A stretch of 64,000 nt of DNA from Turnera subulata (Eukaryota > Streptophyta > Magnoliopsida > Malpighiales > Passifloraceae), in the NCBI GenBank assembly GCA_028386065.3, contig JAKUCV010000910.1:1-64000 (forward strand), given 5' to 3'. The position numbers and the translations under genes were made by a program. Below the pieces are notes generated by a model. That model was not told the DNA's origin. It worked only from the letters and a program-made list of their open reading frames with translations, and searched no databases. This document shows, piece after piece, positions 10,930-22,379 of this stretch (its first letter is position 1; every line of letters starts with the position of its first letter).

Positions 10930-11902
10930 AATTCACCATGTCAGCTGCAAGCATGTGAGCACGCACAACCCTTTTATTATCAGTTACCCTCGTTCGGAAA
11001 AAAAAAGCAGAGCTGGTTGGATTTAATATAAATCTCCCCTCTCCATCCACGTTGCATGCATGTGAATAGACAAAGCTAGAGATAGCAAAAATTCCCACTT
11101 TCGCGGGGATTCCCCGCCGTGGGGACGGATGGGATGATTATTGACCCGTGGGGATGGGGATGAGGAGGATTTTCAACCCGAGAGTAATTTAGGAATGGAG
11201 ATGGGGATTATAGTACCTGCCCCGCGGAGACCCGCAAAAATATAAAATAACAATTTTATCCTTCTGGTTACTCTATATTTCAAGTTTGTGATTTTAGCCA
11301 TTTTATTCAAATATAAAATAAAAAGAAAGTAAAGGGATAATATAATATAGACCACAAGTTCTCTTCAATTCACTTACGTTATTGTATTTTCCTCGTCTTG
11401 TTGGTTGGATTCGAATCTTTTGGTTCTAATATGTAGTATTAGATAGTAATATATATTTTGTATTCTAAATTTTAAGCTTTCAAATGATGAAATGGGGATT
11501 GCGGAAAGTAGGGATGGGGACAAAGTTCCCCTGTTGCGGGGAATGAGGATGGGGATAGGAGAGTTTTAGGTCACGGAGATTTCTCCACCCCTACATTCCC
11601 CACCCCGTTGCCATCCCTAGACAAAATTTTTTAATTACTCGCATGCAGAGCATCATCGAAATGGTAATAAAACCAGAGCTGCAATAAGTGCATTATGATT
11701 GATGTTGCCTATGCAACAAAATAATGGAGAGATGGCATATATGGAGTCAATATAAAGCCCCTCCCACTCCCCTCCCTTGTCCACCGCTTACTTCGAATCC
11801 CCTCTACTGCTTGTGCTTCCTCTCTTCCTTTCTCTCCATCAATCCTCTCTTAGCATAAAAAAGAAACCTCTCTGCTTCTTTTAGTCAAATGGGTGGTGAA
11901 AA
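10930..11902 (+). repeat. Third direct copy of the duplicated block, interrupted by a hAT MITE
   Basis: From about 10936 the sequence follows copies 1 and 2 (GCAAGCATGTGAGC, CCCTCGTTCGG, CATGCATGTGAATAGA), is broken by the MITE at 11076-11618, and resumes with TTTTTAATTACTCGCATGCAGAGC, the TATA box and the CT-rich leader. An ATG at 11889 opens MGGEKENPAPAKT, but no zinc finger follows. Confidence 0.75.
11076..11618. mobile_element. hAT-type nonautonomous element, 543 bp, 8-bp TSD
   Basis: The ends are inverted: CTAGAGATAGCAAAAATTCCC on the left, and AGGGATGGCAACGGGGTGGGG when the right end is reverse-complemented. The sub-terminal DNA is rich in GGGGATGGGGAT and CCCCGC motifs. This is the familiar GGGATGGCAACGGGGCGGG plant hAT family. 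Flanking 8-mers AGACAAAG (11068-11075) and AGACAAAA (11619-11626) fit the hAT duplication length. Copies 1 and 2 of the host block show the empty site. No transposase is encoded. Confidence 0.85.
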
Positions 11903-12123
11903 AGAAAATCCCGCTCCTGCCAAGACTCTTGTTGTTCTTGTCATCCGCATTCTTCTGGAGTTTTTTTTTTTTTTTATATCACCAACCATTGGACTAAATG
12001 AATTAGAGGAGGTTTCTTTTTTATGTTAAGAGAGGATTGATGGAGAGAAAGGAAGAGAAGAAGCACAAGGAGCAGCTGAGGGTGATTTGAAGTAAGCAGT
12101 GGACAGGGGAGCGGAGTGGAGTG
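11766..12123. repeat. Inverted duplication of a promoter and start region
   Basis: 11766-11902 (CT-rich leader, CATCAATCCTCTCTTA, ATAAAAAAGAAACCTC, ATGGGTGGTGA) is matched by the reverse complement of 11980-12123 with few differences. The two arms point head to head across about 77 bp that include a T-run. It is a fourth, inverted piece of the local zinc-finger block. Confidence 0.8.
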
Positions 12124-12126
12124 GGT

Positions 12127-12262
12127 AGGGATGGCAGCGGGGCGGACATCTTGCGGGTTGATAAATTCCCGCCCCATCTCCACGACCTAAAACTCTCCCA
12201 TACTCGTTCTCCGTGGTGGGGAGAATTTGGGGATGGAGATGGAGAGAGTTCCAGATACACAT
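12127..12262. mobile_element. Fragment of a hAT-type element
   Basis: The segment starts TAGGGATGGCAGCGGGGCGG, like the terminus of the 11076-11618 element, and shares ACCTAAAACTCTCC. The other terminus and a target duplication were not found, so it is a partial or rearranged copy. Confidence 0.6.
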
Positions 12263-14134
12263 AAATCCTAGTTCGTGATGTGCATCAAGAACTGCTCTTG
12301 CCTGGCGTTTGCAAATTTGGGAACAGGGGAAAAAGGAAGTGGGTGCATGCTCAGGTTCGATGACCTTATGAATATAAGGCCATCACTCGAATATGGTCTA
12401 AAAATTTACATAAGATTGGCTGCATAACAATTAGGTACGAAGTCATCCAAAAATCTGGAAAGCTAATAGTTCTGAAACCTTGAATATTATTTTGGTAAAC
12501 TATCTAACTATTGGGATGTAAAAAAGTTCTGGTTTCAATCATATGCCTAGCTCGATATATATCATGAAGCATGGACAAAACTTTCATGCATGGTTAAATA
12601 GACTGCTCATTATATCGCTCCAAAGTGATGCACTGCTTTGGTTTGGCAAATTGTAAATTTCCTCTGATTAAACTCATGTTGGATCCAAGATGAGGCCTTG
12701 TGAGAGCTTGTAGACAACACATATTTGGTGCTCCAAAAATCTTCATTATATAATGCCAAACTCGTATGTGAAAGGCATCCGGAATGCAAATGCAATCGCA
12801 TTTCTCAGGTCATCCTAATTCCTAACTACTTACCCCATGCAGGCATCGGTATCTTCTGACCCGAGACAGCCCTTTTTAATATACTTGATTTCCCTTTGGT
12901 CTTGATAGTACAAACTTGTGTCGGACTGATATGCTTGTTCAGAATTAATGTTGGATCGCAGAAATGGGTTGCTAGGATATGACAGAGCATCAGTCAATTT
13001 TCTTTCAACACTTTAACCTTTGCTGCTGGTACGAAGAACTTCACTCAAAATGTGAGTTATGAACCATTGCTTTGCGATTCTTTAGCCAGTCATGGATGGC
13101 GGAGAAAGTTCTGGAGCTACTTTATGGCGCGTACAACCGGCTTGTTTGATAAAATTGAATGGATATTCGTCAAGGTATTTAGGGTCTTTACATCATCTGG
13201 GTTTATTATAAGCACATATAGGATTCCCCATTCTGTAAAATAGAGGACATATTTTTGCTTCCTACCTGTATTTATGTTGATCCTTGAGATTTCAAGAACA
13301 AATTTGCCCAAAAGTTTTAATCATATCCAATAAAATCAGCTCTAAATTTCTTTCTGCTCTATTTTTGTAGTTGGAATTTTTGTTGTCCCACTCATTGAGT
13401 ACATTAATAGTACAAGAATGAGACGATTTGCTTTTAAAATATTTTTCTTCATTTCCTGACCGAATCTTGCCACAATTATTCAACACTTATGTACAGGGAG
13501 TTTATTCAATAATCCCGGTGGATTTCTCTTACTGTGGGATGATAGGCAATTCTGTACCCAAATTAAGACGCTTGTGCTTAGCAGCATGGATTACTTAGGC
13601 CTTGAAGTTCAATTAATTCTTTCCTCACATAGGAAAAGCACAAGCAAGGTTTAACTTGTGTCTATGGGTATTAAACTACTTTAGGTCTAATTACTAACGC
13701 CAGATGTTTCTGCTGGTAGAAGTTGGTGACTTGCACTCTAACTGCTCTCTCCTTCCCGGTCTTCCCTCTCCAGCCAAACTTGCACCAAAACAGACAACAG
13801 ACAACATCAGCTAGATTCAATTTTCTAAATACTTTTAACCAACCAGCTTTCTCTCCTTCTGGTAACGTTTTATCCTGTTCGTTGATACGTGCCCTTAATT
13901 ACTTGCATAAGGTGAACACAGAGCAGTAGAATATTTTGGATCATTCGATTAGTGGGCCATCCTATTGGGACAAACCTATTGTAGGTTAAGCTAGTCAATC
14001 TAGGACTTGAATTGTTATAATCTAAACCAACTAACCATTAGATTTCTTCTCAGACAAAAAAACTAATGCCACGAGATTTCCCAAAAGGGTGATTTAGTAT
14101 TTAATTAGCCCCCAGCTCCTCTCTTTTCTCTTCT
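12263..14134. other. Intergenic, no gene recognised
   Basis: About 1.9 kb with only short ORFs and no recognisable domain. The last 150 bp probably hold the promoter and leader of the DUF7731-type gene. Confidence 0.5.
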
Positions 14135-15115
14135 ATGAGTTGCATGCCCCATTATTCAAAGATGGCACGTTCACTCTTCATTTGTCTGAGGACTCTACCT
14201 CTGGTTTTACTCTGTGCCTCTTTGCTGCTCTGCAACTTAGGTACGTGTGTGATACACATAACAAAGACATCCTTCTCAGGAATTGGTGGTTTTCCATTTC
14301 AGGGAGCAGTATTAATATATAGTTTGCCAATGATTGACAGGAAAGGCAGATGAAGAACTACCTCAAACTGGCACAGGAATTATCGGTGCCGATCCTGCTG
14401 AAATTGTTGCAAAGGCCTTGCTATGTTTTAATGACAAATATGTAAGTACCAATGATAATAGTATGTAATAAGCACACAGTCTCCCACTGTAACAGAGTGC
14501 AATACACTTCTCCATACAGTTAAACAAGCATGAGTTTGTCACTTGGTCACACTACCTTTTTGTTCTATACTACATGCTTTGTTTCATTACTCTGCAGTCT
14601 GCATTTGTCATCAACTGGTGAAGGACATTGGACAATATATTGAGTTAGATTTGTTACTTGAATTTCTTGCATAATCTTGTTGTCTATCAGATATACAGCA
14701 GCTGTGAAGAAGCCTATAGATTGACTGAGAATGGAAACCTCAACGTGCCTCCTGAATATGTTGATCCCTATTGTAGTGGTCCATGCTTGACAGAGACAAA
14801 TTTGGTGCTGAACTGCATAGAAAATATTATGACCAACTTTGTATTCTACAATAGGGCCACCATAAAGGATATTAAGAGCACGATTAAGGCAGGATGCAGC
14901 TATGGCGCAGAAAGAGGTATTTTTGTTTGTTGATGTAGATTTTATATATTCTATATCAGAAAGATTAAGATTGCTAATTTGGTATTCTGTGTTTTGCAGG
15001 TAATTTCAATGTGGCTGATCACCTTCAAGCTGAAGAAAATAGTGCATACAAGATCAGAAACCAGATTTTGGTTGGACTCGGCCTCACGATCATGGGACAT
15101 ACTTTACTGCATTAA
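14135..15115 (+). CDS. Small secreted, cysteine-rich DUF7731-type protein
   Basis: Four exons: 14135-14240, 14341-14441, 14691-14916 and 15000-15115, giving about 182 residues. A hydrophobic signal peptide (ARSLFICLRTLPLVLLCASLLLC) follows the start; the Met at 14162 is an equally good start. The mature part has AEIVAKALLCFNDKYIYSSCEEAYRLTENGNLNVPPEYVDPYCSGPCLTET...NCIENIM...KAGCSY. This is the spaced-cysteine pattern of a plant-specific family that I recall as DUF7731, of unknown function. The C-terminus is hydrophobic (ILVGLGLTIMGHTLLH), so a GPI anchor or loose membrane anchor is possible. Frames join cleanly at every junction. Family name moderate; gene structure strong. Confidence 0.82.
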
Positions 15116-15678
15116 TAAATATGATGATGCATTGCTAAGTATGTAAGGGTGGAGTAATTCTCTTTGTTTTCATAGGAGATGAGAATAAACAAGTACTTTT
15201 GCTTTCCGCATGTGATGAGTTAATGTACCTATCATACAGTTATTCGAATTGTAATACCGTTATTATACAAGTAATAATACTATATTGTATAATTAATTAT
15301 ACTTCTATACATAATTAATGGCTTTTAGACTTTAGTGCAGACACTCCTATTTCTATATAGTATATGAGACTCAGATGATGTTCATTTCAGCCTCGGAATG
15401 GATCACACTTGAAGCCCAAGTTCAATTTTCCCAATTTGATGTGGCTGTTCGAAAATAATTATAACTATGGAACTACTGAATTTTGGTACAACTTTGATAA
15501 ATTTTAGAAAAATATGAAGATGCAAAATACATTTCACAAAAGCATATTTTTTAAAACCATNACATTTAGGAAATAAGGGACTCTGCCCACCAAATGAAAC
15601 ACAATTCACACTACTAACATTCCTGTACACTCAATTTCTTACAAGGTGGAAAATTTCCTCAAAAAACAAAAGAGATAA
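15116..15678. other. Intergenic between convergent genes; contains the one n
   Basis: This holds the 3' ends of two convergent transcripts. The base at 15561 is undetermined. No coding signal is seen. Confidence 0.6.
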
Positions 15679-16485
15679 TCATTCTTCCAGAAATCTGTGA
15701 AACTCCAAGCTATAGACTCTATGGCCACCTTTGGGCACATCTGCAAGATAAATGCAGTCAGTCTTTATTCCTTCCATACTGTAAGGTGGAATAGAAACTG
15801 CGGCTTGCTGGCCCAAGACAATTGTCCACCCATTCATTCCTCCAACCATGTAACCTTTCTTGTCTTGATAACACAGCCTGCAAACCCTCACCTTAGTTGT
15901 TTCACTGTGCAGGTCACTCTTATCCGAGTAGTGCCTCACAACAACACACAACTCCTCCCCTACGCTGGCCAGATACAGCTTCTGCCCCCACAAACACCAC
16001 TGATCTGTGAGTGGTACCAGATTAGCGCGCCAAGGGCACCTCAGGTCACAAAGAACCAACTTCCCAAACTCATCAAGAGCGTATAACTCTCCCTGGTGAT
16101 ATGTAATATCATCAAAGCCGGACCCTGCCTCTTCCAAGGATGTCCAAGTCTCCAGAATTGATCTGTAGAAGACCAGATGCTTTGACTCCCCGTATATGAC
16201 CAGGACAATGAAATCTTTGGTGTTATTGCCTGGGAAGAACAGCATAGCCTTGTGAACAGCATAGATAGTTGTCTTGGCTGAACCAAGGGGTGAGTTGTTT
16301 TGCTGTAGTGAAGCGGAAATTCTGGGGAGCTTGATCTTGACGTCTGTGAGGGTATCGAACAAAGTAACCTCAGACGTTTCATCGACCAAGATGAGACAAT
16401 CGGTTTGGATTCCGCATATCTTCATTGCAGGAGTAGACCCAGTAGTACTTAGCCCTGCCTCGTCTTCGGCCATTGAAGTAGCCAT
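15679..16485 (-). CDS. DUF295 domain protein (F-box/KIB-like, lacking the F-box)
   Basis: Single uninterrupted ORF of 268 residues on the minus strand. Blocks SEVTLFDTLTDVKIKLPRI (about 38-56), SKHLVFYRSILETWTSLEEAGSGFDDITYHQGELYALDEFGKLVLCDL (about 101-148) and the C-terminal IKTDCIYLADV (about 239-249) match the beta-propeller-like DUF295 domain of plant F-box and KIB proteins. Family members usually have an N-terminal F-box of about 40 residues that joins SCF E3 ligases; here the protein starts MATSMAEDEAGLSTTGSTPAMK with no F-box, so it may be a stand-alone propeller. It lies about 7 kb from the disrupted DUF295 relic. Target unknown. Confidence 0.85.
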   Translation of the reverse strand: MATSMAEDEAGLSTTGSTPAMKICGIQTDCLILVDETSEVTLFDTLTDVKIKLPRISASLQQNNSPLGSAKTTIYAVHKAMLFFPGNNTKDFIVLVIYGESKHLVFYRSILETWTSLEEAGSGFDDITYHQGELYALDEFGKLVLCDLRCPWRANLVPLTDQWCLWGQKLYLASVGEELCVVVRHYSDKSDLHSETTKVRVCRLCYQDKKGYMVGGMNGWTIVLGQQAAVSIPPYSMEGIKTDCIYLADVPKGGHRVYSLEFHRFLEE

Positions 16486-17139
16486 TCTCCTAGATGATTT
16501 CTTTGAGTTGAAGGAGAAGTATTGAAGGCAAAGAACTAAGGGCTAAAGACAGAACTTGGAAGACCTAAAAGGGTTGTAGTGAATGAATTCTGTCTTGGCT
16601 ACCTAGGCGTAACATATATAGTTGATTTTCAAGGCGGTGGGTTTCACTCCGAGTGCAATGAGGATTGGTTTTTTAACAAGTTCCGGAAATCCTTGGAGCC
16701 TCCTGATAGTTAATACCGCGTTACCACAAACACAAATCCTTGGCCTCTCCGGTTTACCTATAGTCGTTGTGTTTTTTTTTTTAATCAAGATTTCACTTCT
16801 TGAATTCAACCGACATAGTAAAAAAAAAAAAAAACACTGAATAATCAGGCCTGAAACTCTTGGAGCACAAGTAATTGAGGTTACCGTTAGAAGAGCGGAA
16901 ATTTTTGGTAGGATTAGAGAGAGATAATGAAAACAAACCCATGTAATCAAGCCTTGTTAATCACAGAATGGGGCAAAATTGTCTGCGACTAAAAATTAAC
17001 AAAAAGAAAAAAAGAAAGGGAAAAAGAAAGACTACTATCTTTCCCTCCAAAACTCCCCTGTTCTTGTCAATCAAATAGACTGAAAAAGAAAGCCAAATTC
17101 ATGAAGTAGAACAGAACCCGAATCTTGTTTAATCCATCG
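16486..17139. other. Divergent promoter region between DUF295 and TBL genes
   Basis: About 650 bp between genes transcribed away from each other. It contains T- and A-runs near 16770 and 16820 but no clear TATA for either gene. Confidence 0.5.
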
Positions 17140-19201
17140 ATGGAATTTTTCAAGAGCCTTTTCACTACTACTGATATGAATATCCCAAGAAACTTCAGAA
17201 TTCCTCTTTCAAGATTAAGAACTCATCTTTTAGCCACTTTCCTTCTCCTTCTCTCCCTCATCTTCTTCTCCACTTCTCTGGCCAATCGCTCCCCATATTT
17301 CACCGCCTCTACTCTGGCTTCTGGTCTTCTCTCCGTGGCAAACTACATCTCTCCTTTCTCTTCGGTCAAATCTTCTAGCACATGCCTCGTCTCGGAATTG
17401 GGGGACGATTGCAGGCTCTCTTCCGTGACTACCATGAAGAGAACTCACAGGAATTCAAGAAAAGAAGAAACTGATGTGATTGCGGAACTTAGTTCCTGTG
17501 ATATCTTTGATGGTAACTGGGTCATTGACGACTCTAATCCTCTGTATCAACCCGGGTCTTGCCCGTTTATTGATGACGGCTTTAACTGCTTCAAGAACGG
17601 AAGGCCTGATGCGGAATATCTTAGATACCGATGGAAGCCACATGGATGCAAGATTCCAAGGTATAATGTGGGTTTTGGTGTGTTCTGAAGTTTCTTTCTT
17701 TTATGGGTTTTATGCTTCTTCTGTTTGTGACTTTGTGTTTATTGAGTGGCGTAGATTTGATGGGAGAAAGATGTTGAGGATGTTGAAAGGGAAGAGACTG
17801 GTGTTTGTGGGAGATTCACTGAATAGGAACATGTGGGAATCTTTGGTCTGTTCATTGAGAGAATCGCTGAAGAACAAGAGCAGAATCTTTGAAGTTGAGG
17901 GTAGGCACGACTTCAAGAGTAAGGGGTTTTATTCTTTCAAATTCCAAGTAAGTGATCACATTAACTTGTACGATCTTGTTACTGTTGATTCTGTGCGTGC
18001 ATTACTTTTGAAATCGTGTATGTTCCCTTGCTTTAGTTGGTGTGTCCTTTTTGTTTTGTGTTTTCTGCATCACTAAACTGCAGCTTCTGTCTCTAATTCA
18101 TAGCGATATTGATTAGCCTACCGGTTTGCTTTGACCATTATTTGAAGTTGATGATTGCATTTCTGCATAGCATAGTTAGCTCTCAGTAGTCCATGAATGG
18201 AAGTCATAATTTAGCAGTCAACTGAATCAACTCTGCTTTTCAATGTTGGATGCAGGATTACAAATGCTCAATAGATTTCGTCAAATCACCATTCCTTGTT
18301 CAAGAATGGAAAATCGCAGACAAGAGTGGTAATCGAAGGGAAAGACTGAGGCTTGACATGATCCAAGGCAGTCCCACTAAGTACCATGATGCTGATATAA
18401 TCGTCTTCAATACAGGCCACTGGTGGAATCACAGGAAGGCCAATAGAGGGTCTGTTTTGCTTCTGCTTCACTTGTTAATTGTTATTGTTGCTGAGATATA
18501 TTACAATAATACATTCTAAACAGTAAAAGAATGCAGAGACTATCAGTACTGATCAATATTTTGGTGCTCATTTTATAACTTGACACAGCAGATACTACTT
18601 CCAAGAAGGCAAGCATGTCTATAGCAAGCTGGAAGTGACTGAAGCATACAAGAAGGCCTTACTGACTTGGGCAAACTGGGTTGATGCTAACATCAACAGC
18701 AGTCATACTAGGGTCTTCTTCCGTGGATACTCTGCTTCTCACTTCAGGTTTGAACCAAAATGCAACCCCCAGCAGTTCCTATTGTCTAATTGTTTGACAC
18801 AAACAAACATACCAAACTTCATCTTCTACTATTTCTTTGTAATTACATATCAGAAGTTTTGTGATCTGGATGTTCTGTGTTACAGGAAAGGGCAATGGAA
18901 TTCAGGCGGGCTATGCCACGGTGAGAAGCAACCAATAACAAACGAGAGTCACCTGGCACCATATCCGTGGATGATGAGCATTCTTGAATCTGTCATATCA
19001 GAGATGAAGACACCCGTTTTTTATCTCAACATTACCAAAATGACAGACTACAGAAAAGATGGGCATCCTTCCATTTACAGGCAGCCCGAGATCATAAGAA
19101 TCCCTGGATTGATCCAAGACTGCAGCCACTGGTGCCTCCCTGGTGTTCCAGATTCCTGGAATGAGCTTCTCTATGCCACTCTCTTGTTATCGAAAACATG
19201 A
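17140..19201 (+). CDS. TRICHOME BIREFRINGENCE-LIKE polysaccharide O-acetyltransferase
   Basis: Five exons: 17140-17660, 17755-17947, 18256-18449, 18589-18747 and 18886-19201. The protein starts [12 protein letters not shown], with a single N-terminal membrane anchor ([19 protein letters not shown]), as in Golgi type II proteins. The PMR5N/TBL domain follows: [39 protein letters not shown], then [18 protein letters not shown]. The catalytic GDS motif is in [20 protein letters not shown] and the DxxH motif in [18 protein letters not shown], completing the esterase-type Ser/His/Asp set. FNTGHWWNH and [34 protein letters not shown] blocks are also present. The family acetylates cell-wall polymers. 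The sequence most resembles TBR, TBL1, TBL2 and TBL4. The stretch between RQPE and DCSHW is a little shorter than in TBR. Confidence 0.93.
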
Positions 19202-20282
19202 CTTGCCAGTCAACCACTAAGGCAAATACTATGGTTGCTGTAATTGTAGTATATACCATTTGCTGTTTTCCAACTGATTCTGCAAAACTTGTTTCATTAC
19301 AGTTTAACTCCAACTTTCCCAAATATCACATTCTATTGTACAGATATTTTTGTTTCTTCTTCTAGAGCCAATGAAATTCGTAAAAGGATGACAAGCCAGG
19401 CATGTTAGCAAGGGACTCCTTTACTGATACATAAATAACAAAGAAACTTTCATGTACTCTCTAATAGAATTCTTGAATCTTCACTATCTTGGCGTCATGC
19501 TAGTATTTGATTATTCAGTTTTGCCAGTGAAAGGTAAAGGCAACAATCCAACTGATACCTTGGAGAAAAAATTGGAAGGTTATTCTTTTCTTCAAATATT
19601 CAAATATAACCCTTTTGTGAGTGTGTGTTTTTTTTGTAAGAAATAACATACAACCTTTTTTCAAATTTAACATCTTTATTCCCCAGATCAATTTGGTGGG
19701 TTAGTGGTACTGAGCCAGGAGTAATAAAACATCCAAATATCTAACCCTTACAGTTGATAACATTATTCGACAAAAAAAGTGATTGCATTATTGTTTTTCC
19801 AAATTGGACTCCAGCTACTGTTTCTTTGATTATGGATACATTAATTATTTTTTAGAATGATTATTGATACATTAATTTGGCAATAAGGTTGTACCCAAAA
19901 AAAAAAAAATGGCAACGGGGAAGCGTTTTTGACTAAATTAACCCCCAACAGATAGTTTTGGCCCAATATCAGATTGCCACGGCATTTGGGATATTCTAGT
20001 AATTAGGAAACGTACCTAAACAGACCCCCGCGTCCTAAGCTCACAATGTCGACAGAATAAACGAAAACGACCAACGAAGCCTCCCGTTTCCTAGAAAACA
20101 ACCACTTTGTTTCCCTTTTGTTCGATTCCTTAGCTGACAAGTCGAGCGACATTATTTCTCCATACCTTGACGTGGCACCTCTGTTAACCCCCCCGCTGCA
20201 CTGATCGCCGATCACTCGCCGGAGCACAACCACCTCCACCTCCACCTCCACCACCTTCGTCGCCGCCGCCGCCGCCGCAACG
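19202..20282. other. Intergenic; promoter and leader of the AMSH-like gene
   Basis: Holds a micro-insertion at 19847-19857 and, near 20220-20280, a CCTCCA/GCCGCC-rich leader just before the AMSH ATG. No other coding signal. Confidence 0.5.
19827..19877 (-). repeat. Micro-retroposon: 11-bp insert with 20-bp TSD
   Basis: TGATTATGGATACATTAATT (19827-19846) recurs at 19858-19877 with one mismatch, around ATTTTTTAGAA. Confidence 0.6.
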
Positions 20283-22328
20283 ATGAAGATCGACGTCGAC
20301 AAAATGACGCGGAAAATCGAGGTCGATAACCGGATGCCTCTCCGCAACTACTACCGCATCGCCGATAACCTCCTCCGCCAGGTCGGTCGTCGCGCTTCCA
20401 AATTCACTCGGTTTTAGCTCTGTGACTTCAGTTAGGGATTTTAATTTTTTGAATTTTCTTTATATTCTGGTTTTAATTTTTTGTATTTTTGAGCAGGCAA
20501 ACATTTACCGAGAGGAGCGTAATGTTATTGATTTGTATGTTATACTGGTCAGATACTTAAGGTAATGAAGCCGTAGTTGATTTAGATTGATCGTTCCAAA
20601 TTTGAAGTTTCTTGAAATTTCTGGTTGCGTGACTTGTCTCGTGCCCTAAATGTCCCCTTTCTTTTCGCAGTTTGGTGTCGGAAACTATACCTCGTCACCG
20701 CGATTATCAGGCTTTGCCACCAAAAGAGAAGGCCAATTATACGAAGGTGAGTTGTGTGGAGCATCTGTTTGCTTTTTATCTATTGTGTTTGTGTGTGTGA
20801 TTGTTTGTTTTTCTGTTATAGTGTTGATATTTCAGTGGTTATATTGTTTTTGTTTGTAGAGATCTTTTGCCGTGTTAGATGAGGTTGAATCACTGAAACC
20901 TGAATTCCAGCGACGGTTAAAGGAATTAGAGGAAGCTTCCCCAAAGGAGCTGCACCGTGAAACCAATGGCATTGAGAAGACTCTGTATGGTTTGCAGAAT
21001 TCTCCCAAGCAATGGCCTGGATATGCAACGAAAAATTTGTCCTTGAGCATGGATGTTCAACGAGTACTGACTTAAACTAGTTTGACATCGGCATTAGCGT
21101 TGTTTTGTTTGGGTAGGAATATGTGGAGTTTGTTGATTGTTGATGGATTGATTATGTTTTTTATTGGATTTGATTGTAGCCTGTCAGTGTAGCGCCTCAG
21201 TCTTCATGGAAGTATGGCTACAACAATTCTCGAGTGTCGTCTCCAAACTCCTTGCAAGTTGACAAGCAGTTGCAAAAGTTGTGAGTGTTTTGTTCTCTGG
21301 ATGTTGATATCAATTAGAGGCATGAAACCTGTGAATGATTTTCTTTCTCGAATCTAATTGTGAACCCGTAATAGTAATATGTGAGAAAAATTTTTGCTCT
21401 CTAATTCTTTTCATCATTGGGTTGCAAGGGCATATTGATTACAGTGAAAGTCGGCCCCGTATGCAATTCTAGCAGGTTTAATTTTGTTTATGAAGGATGT
21501 TTTCATCTAAAAGAACTCCATTTCCTCTTGTTTACTTGCAGATCTCTTGGTCTCCCTCTTCCCAGGGAGGAAACTTTATCTAGACACTCAATCCTGGGCC
21601 CAAATGGTCTTCGGGGCCAATGGTTAGCCCCTAGTACACAAATAAAGGTAATGATGTTTCCTTCCTCCCTTTGGTGATGATGAGCTTGGATTTGACAAAA
21701 CATTCAAACAACTGCCTTTTGTGACACAGATCCAATATCCAAGCAATATGGAATTAACTTCTTCTAAAACTTCTAGGTAAGACGTTTATAATGACTAACT
21801 CATCTTTCTGGCTTAAAGCTTGATCTTTTACCGCTTTTACAAGTTTTCTTAAATCTTTATTTTGTCTTTCCTCATTTAGCTATTGAATATAGTTCCTGGC
21901 ATTTGTTAAGTTTCGCATTTTAAACTGTAATTGCTCTCTGCTTGTAACATTTTCTATCTCCTGTCATCTATGATATGATAGCCTAAATCAGGAAGGACAA
22001 TATGGTGTTGTGGCAGTAAAAGATGACGATTCTGAGGGACTTGCAGCTACAATGGAATCAGTGCTCTCTTTAGATGATGGTAGATGGTTACGGCCAGCTG
22101 AGGAGGCATGCCCTAACTTAATAAATGAAGCAAGGGAGGATCCCTTCCAGTTTGTCAGTATTAGACAACCGTCTCCTCCTCCTGTTCTTGCTCAAGTACA
22201 GAAGGCGCATTCTCCAATTCATCCATCAAAAGTTGCTGATCCAAGGCCTGGACTAGCAACATCTTCTCCAGATGGACTGCCAAGCTCAAATTCATACCAG
22301 CATTTACATGTTGTATGTGCCCTATTCT

Positions 22329-22379
<51 letters not shown>

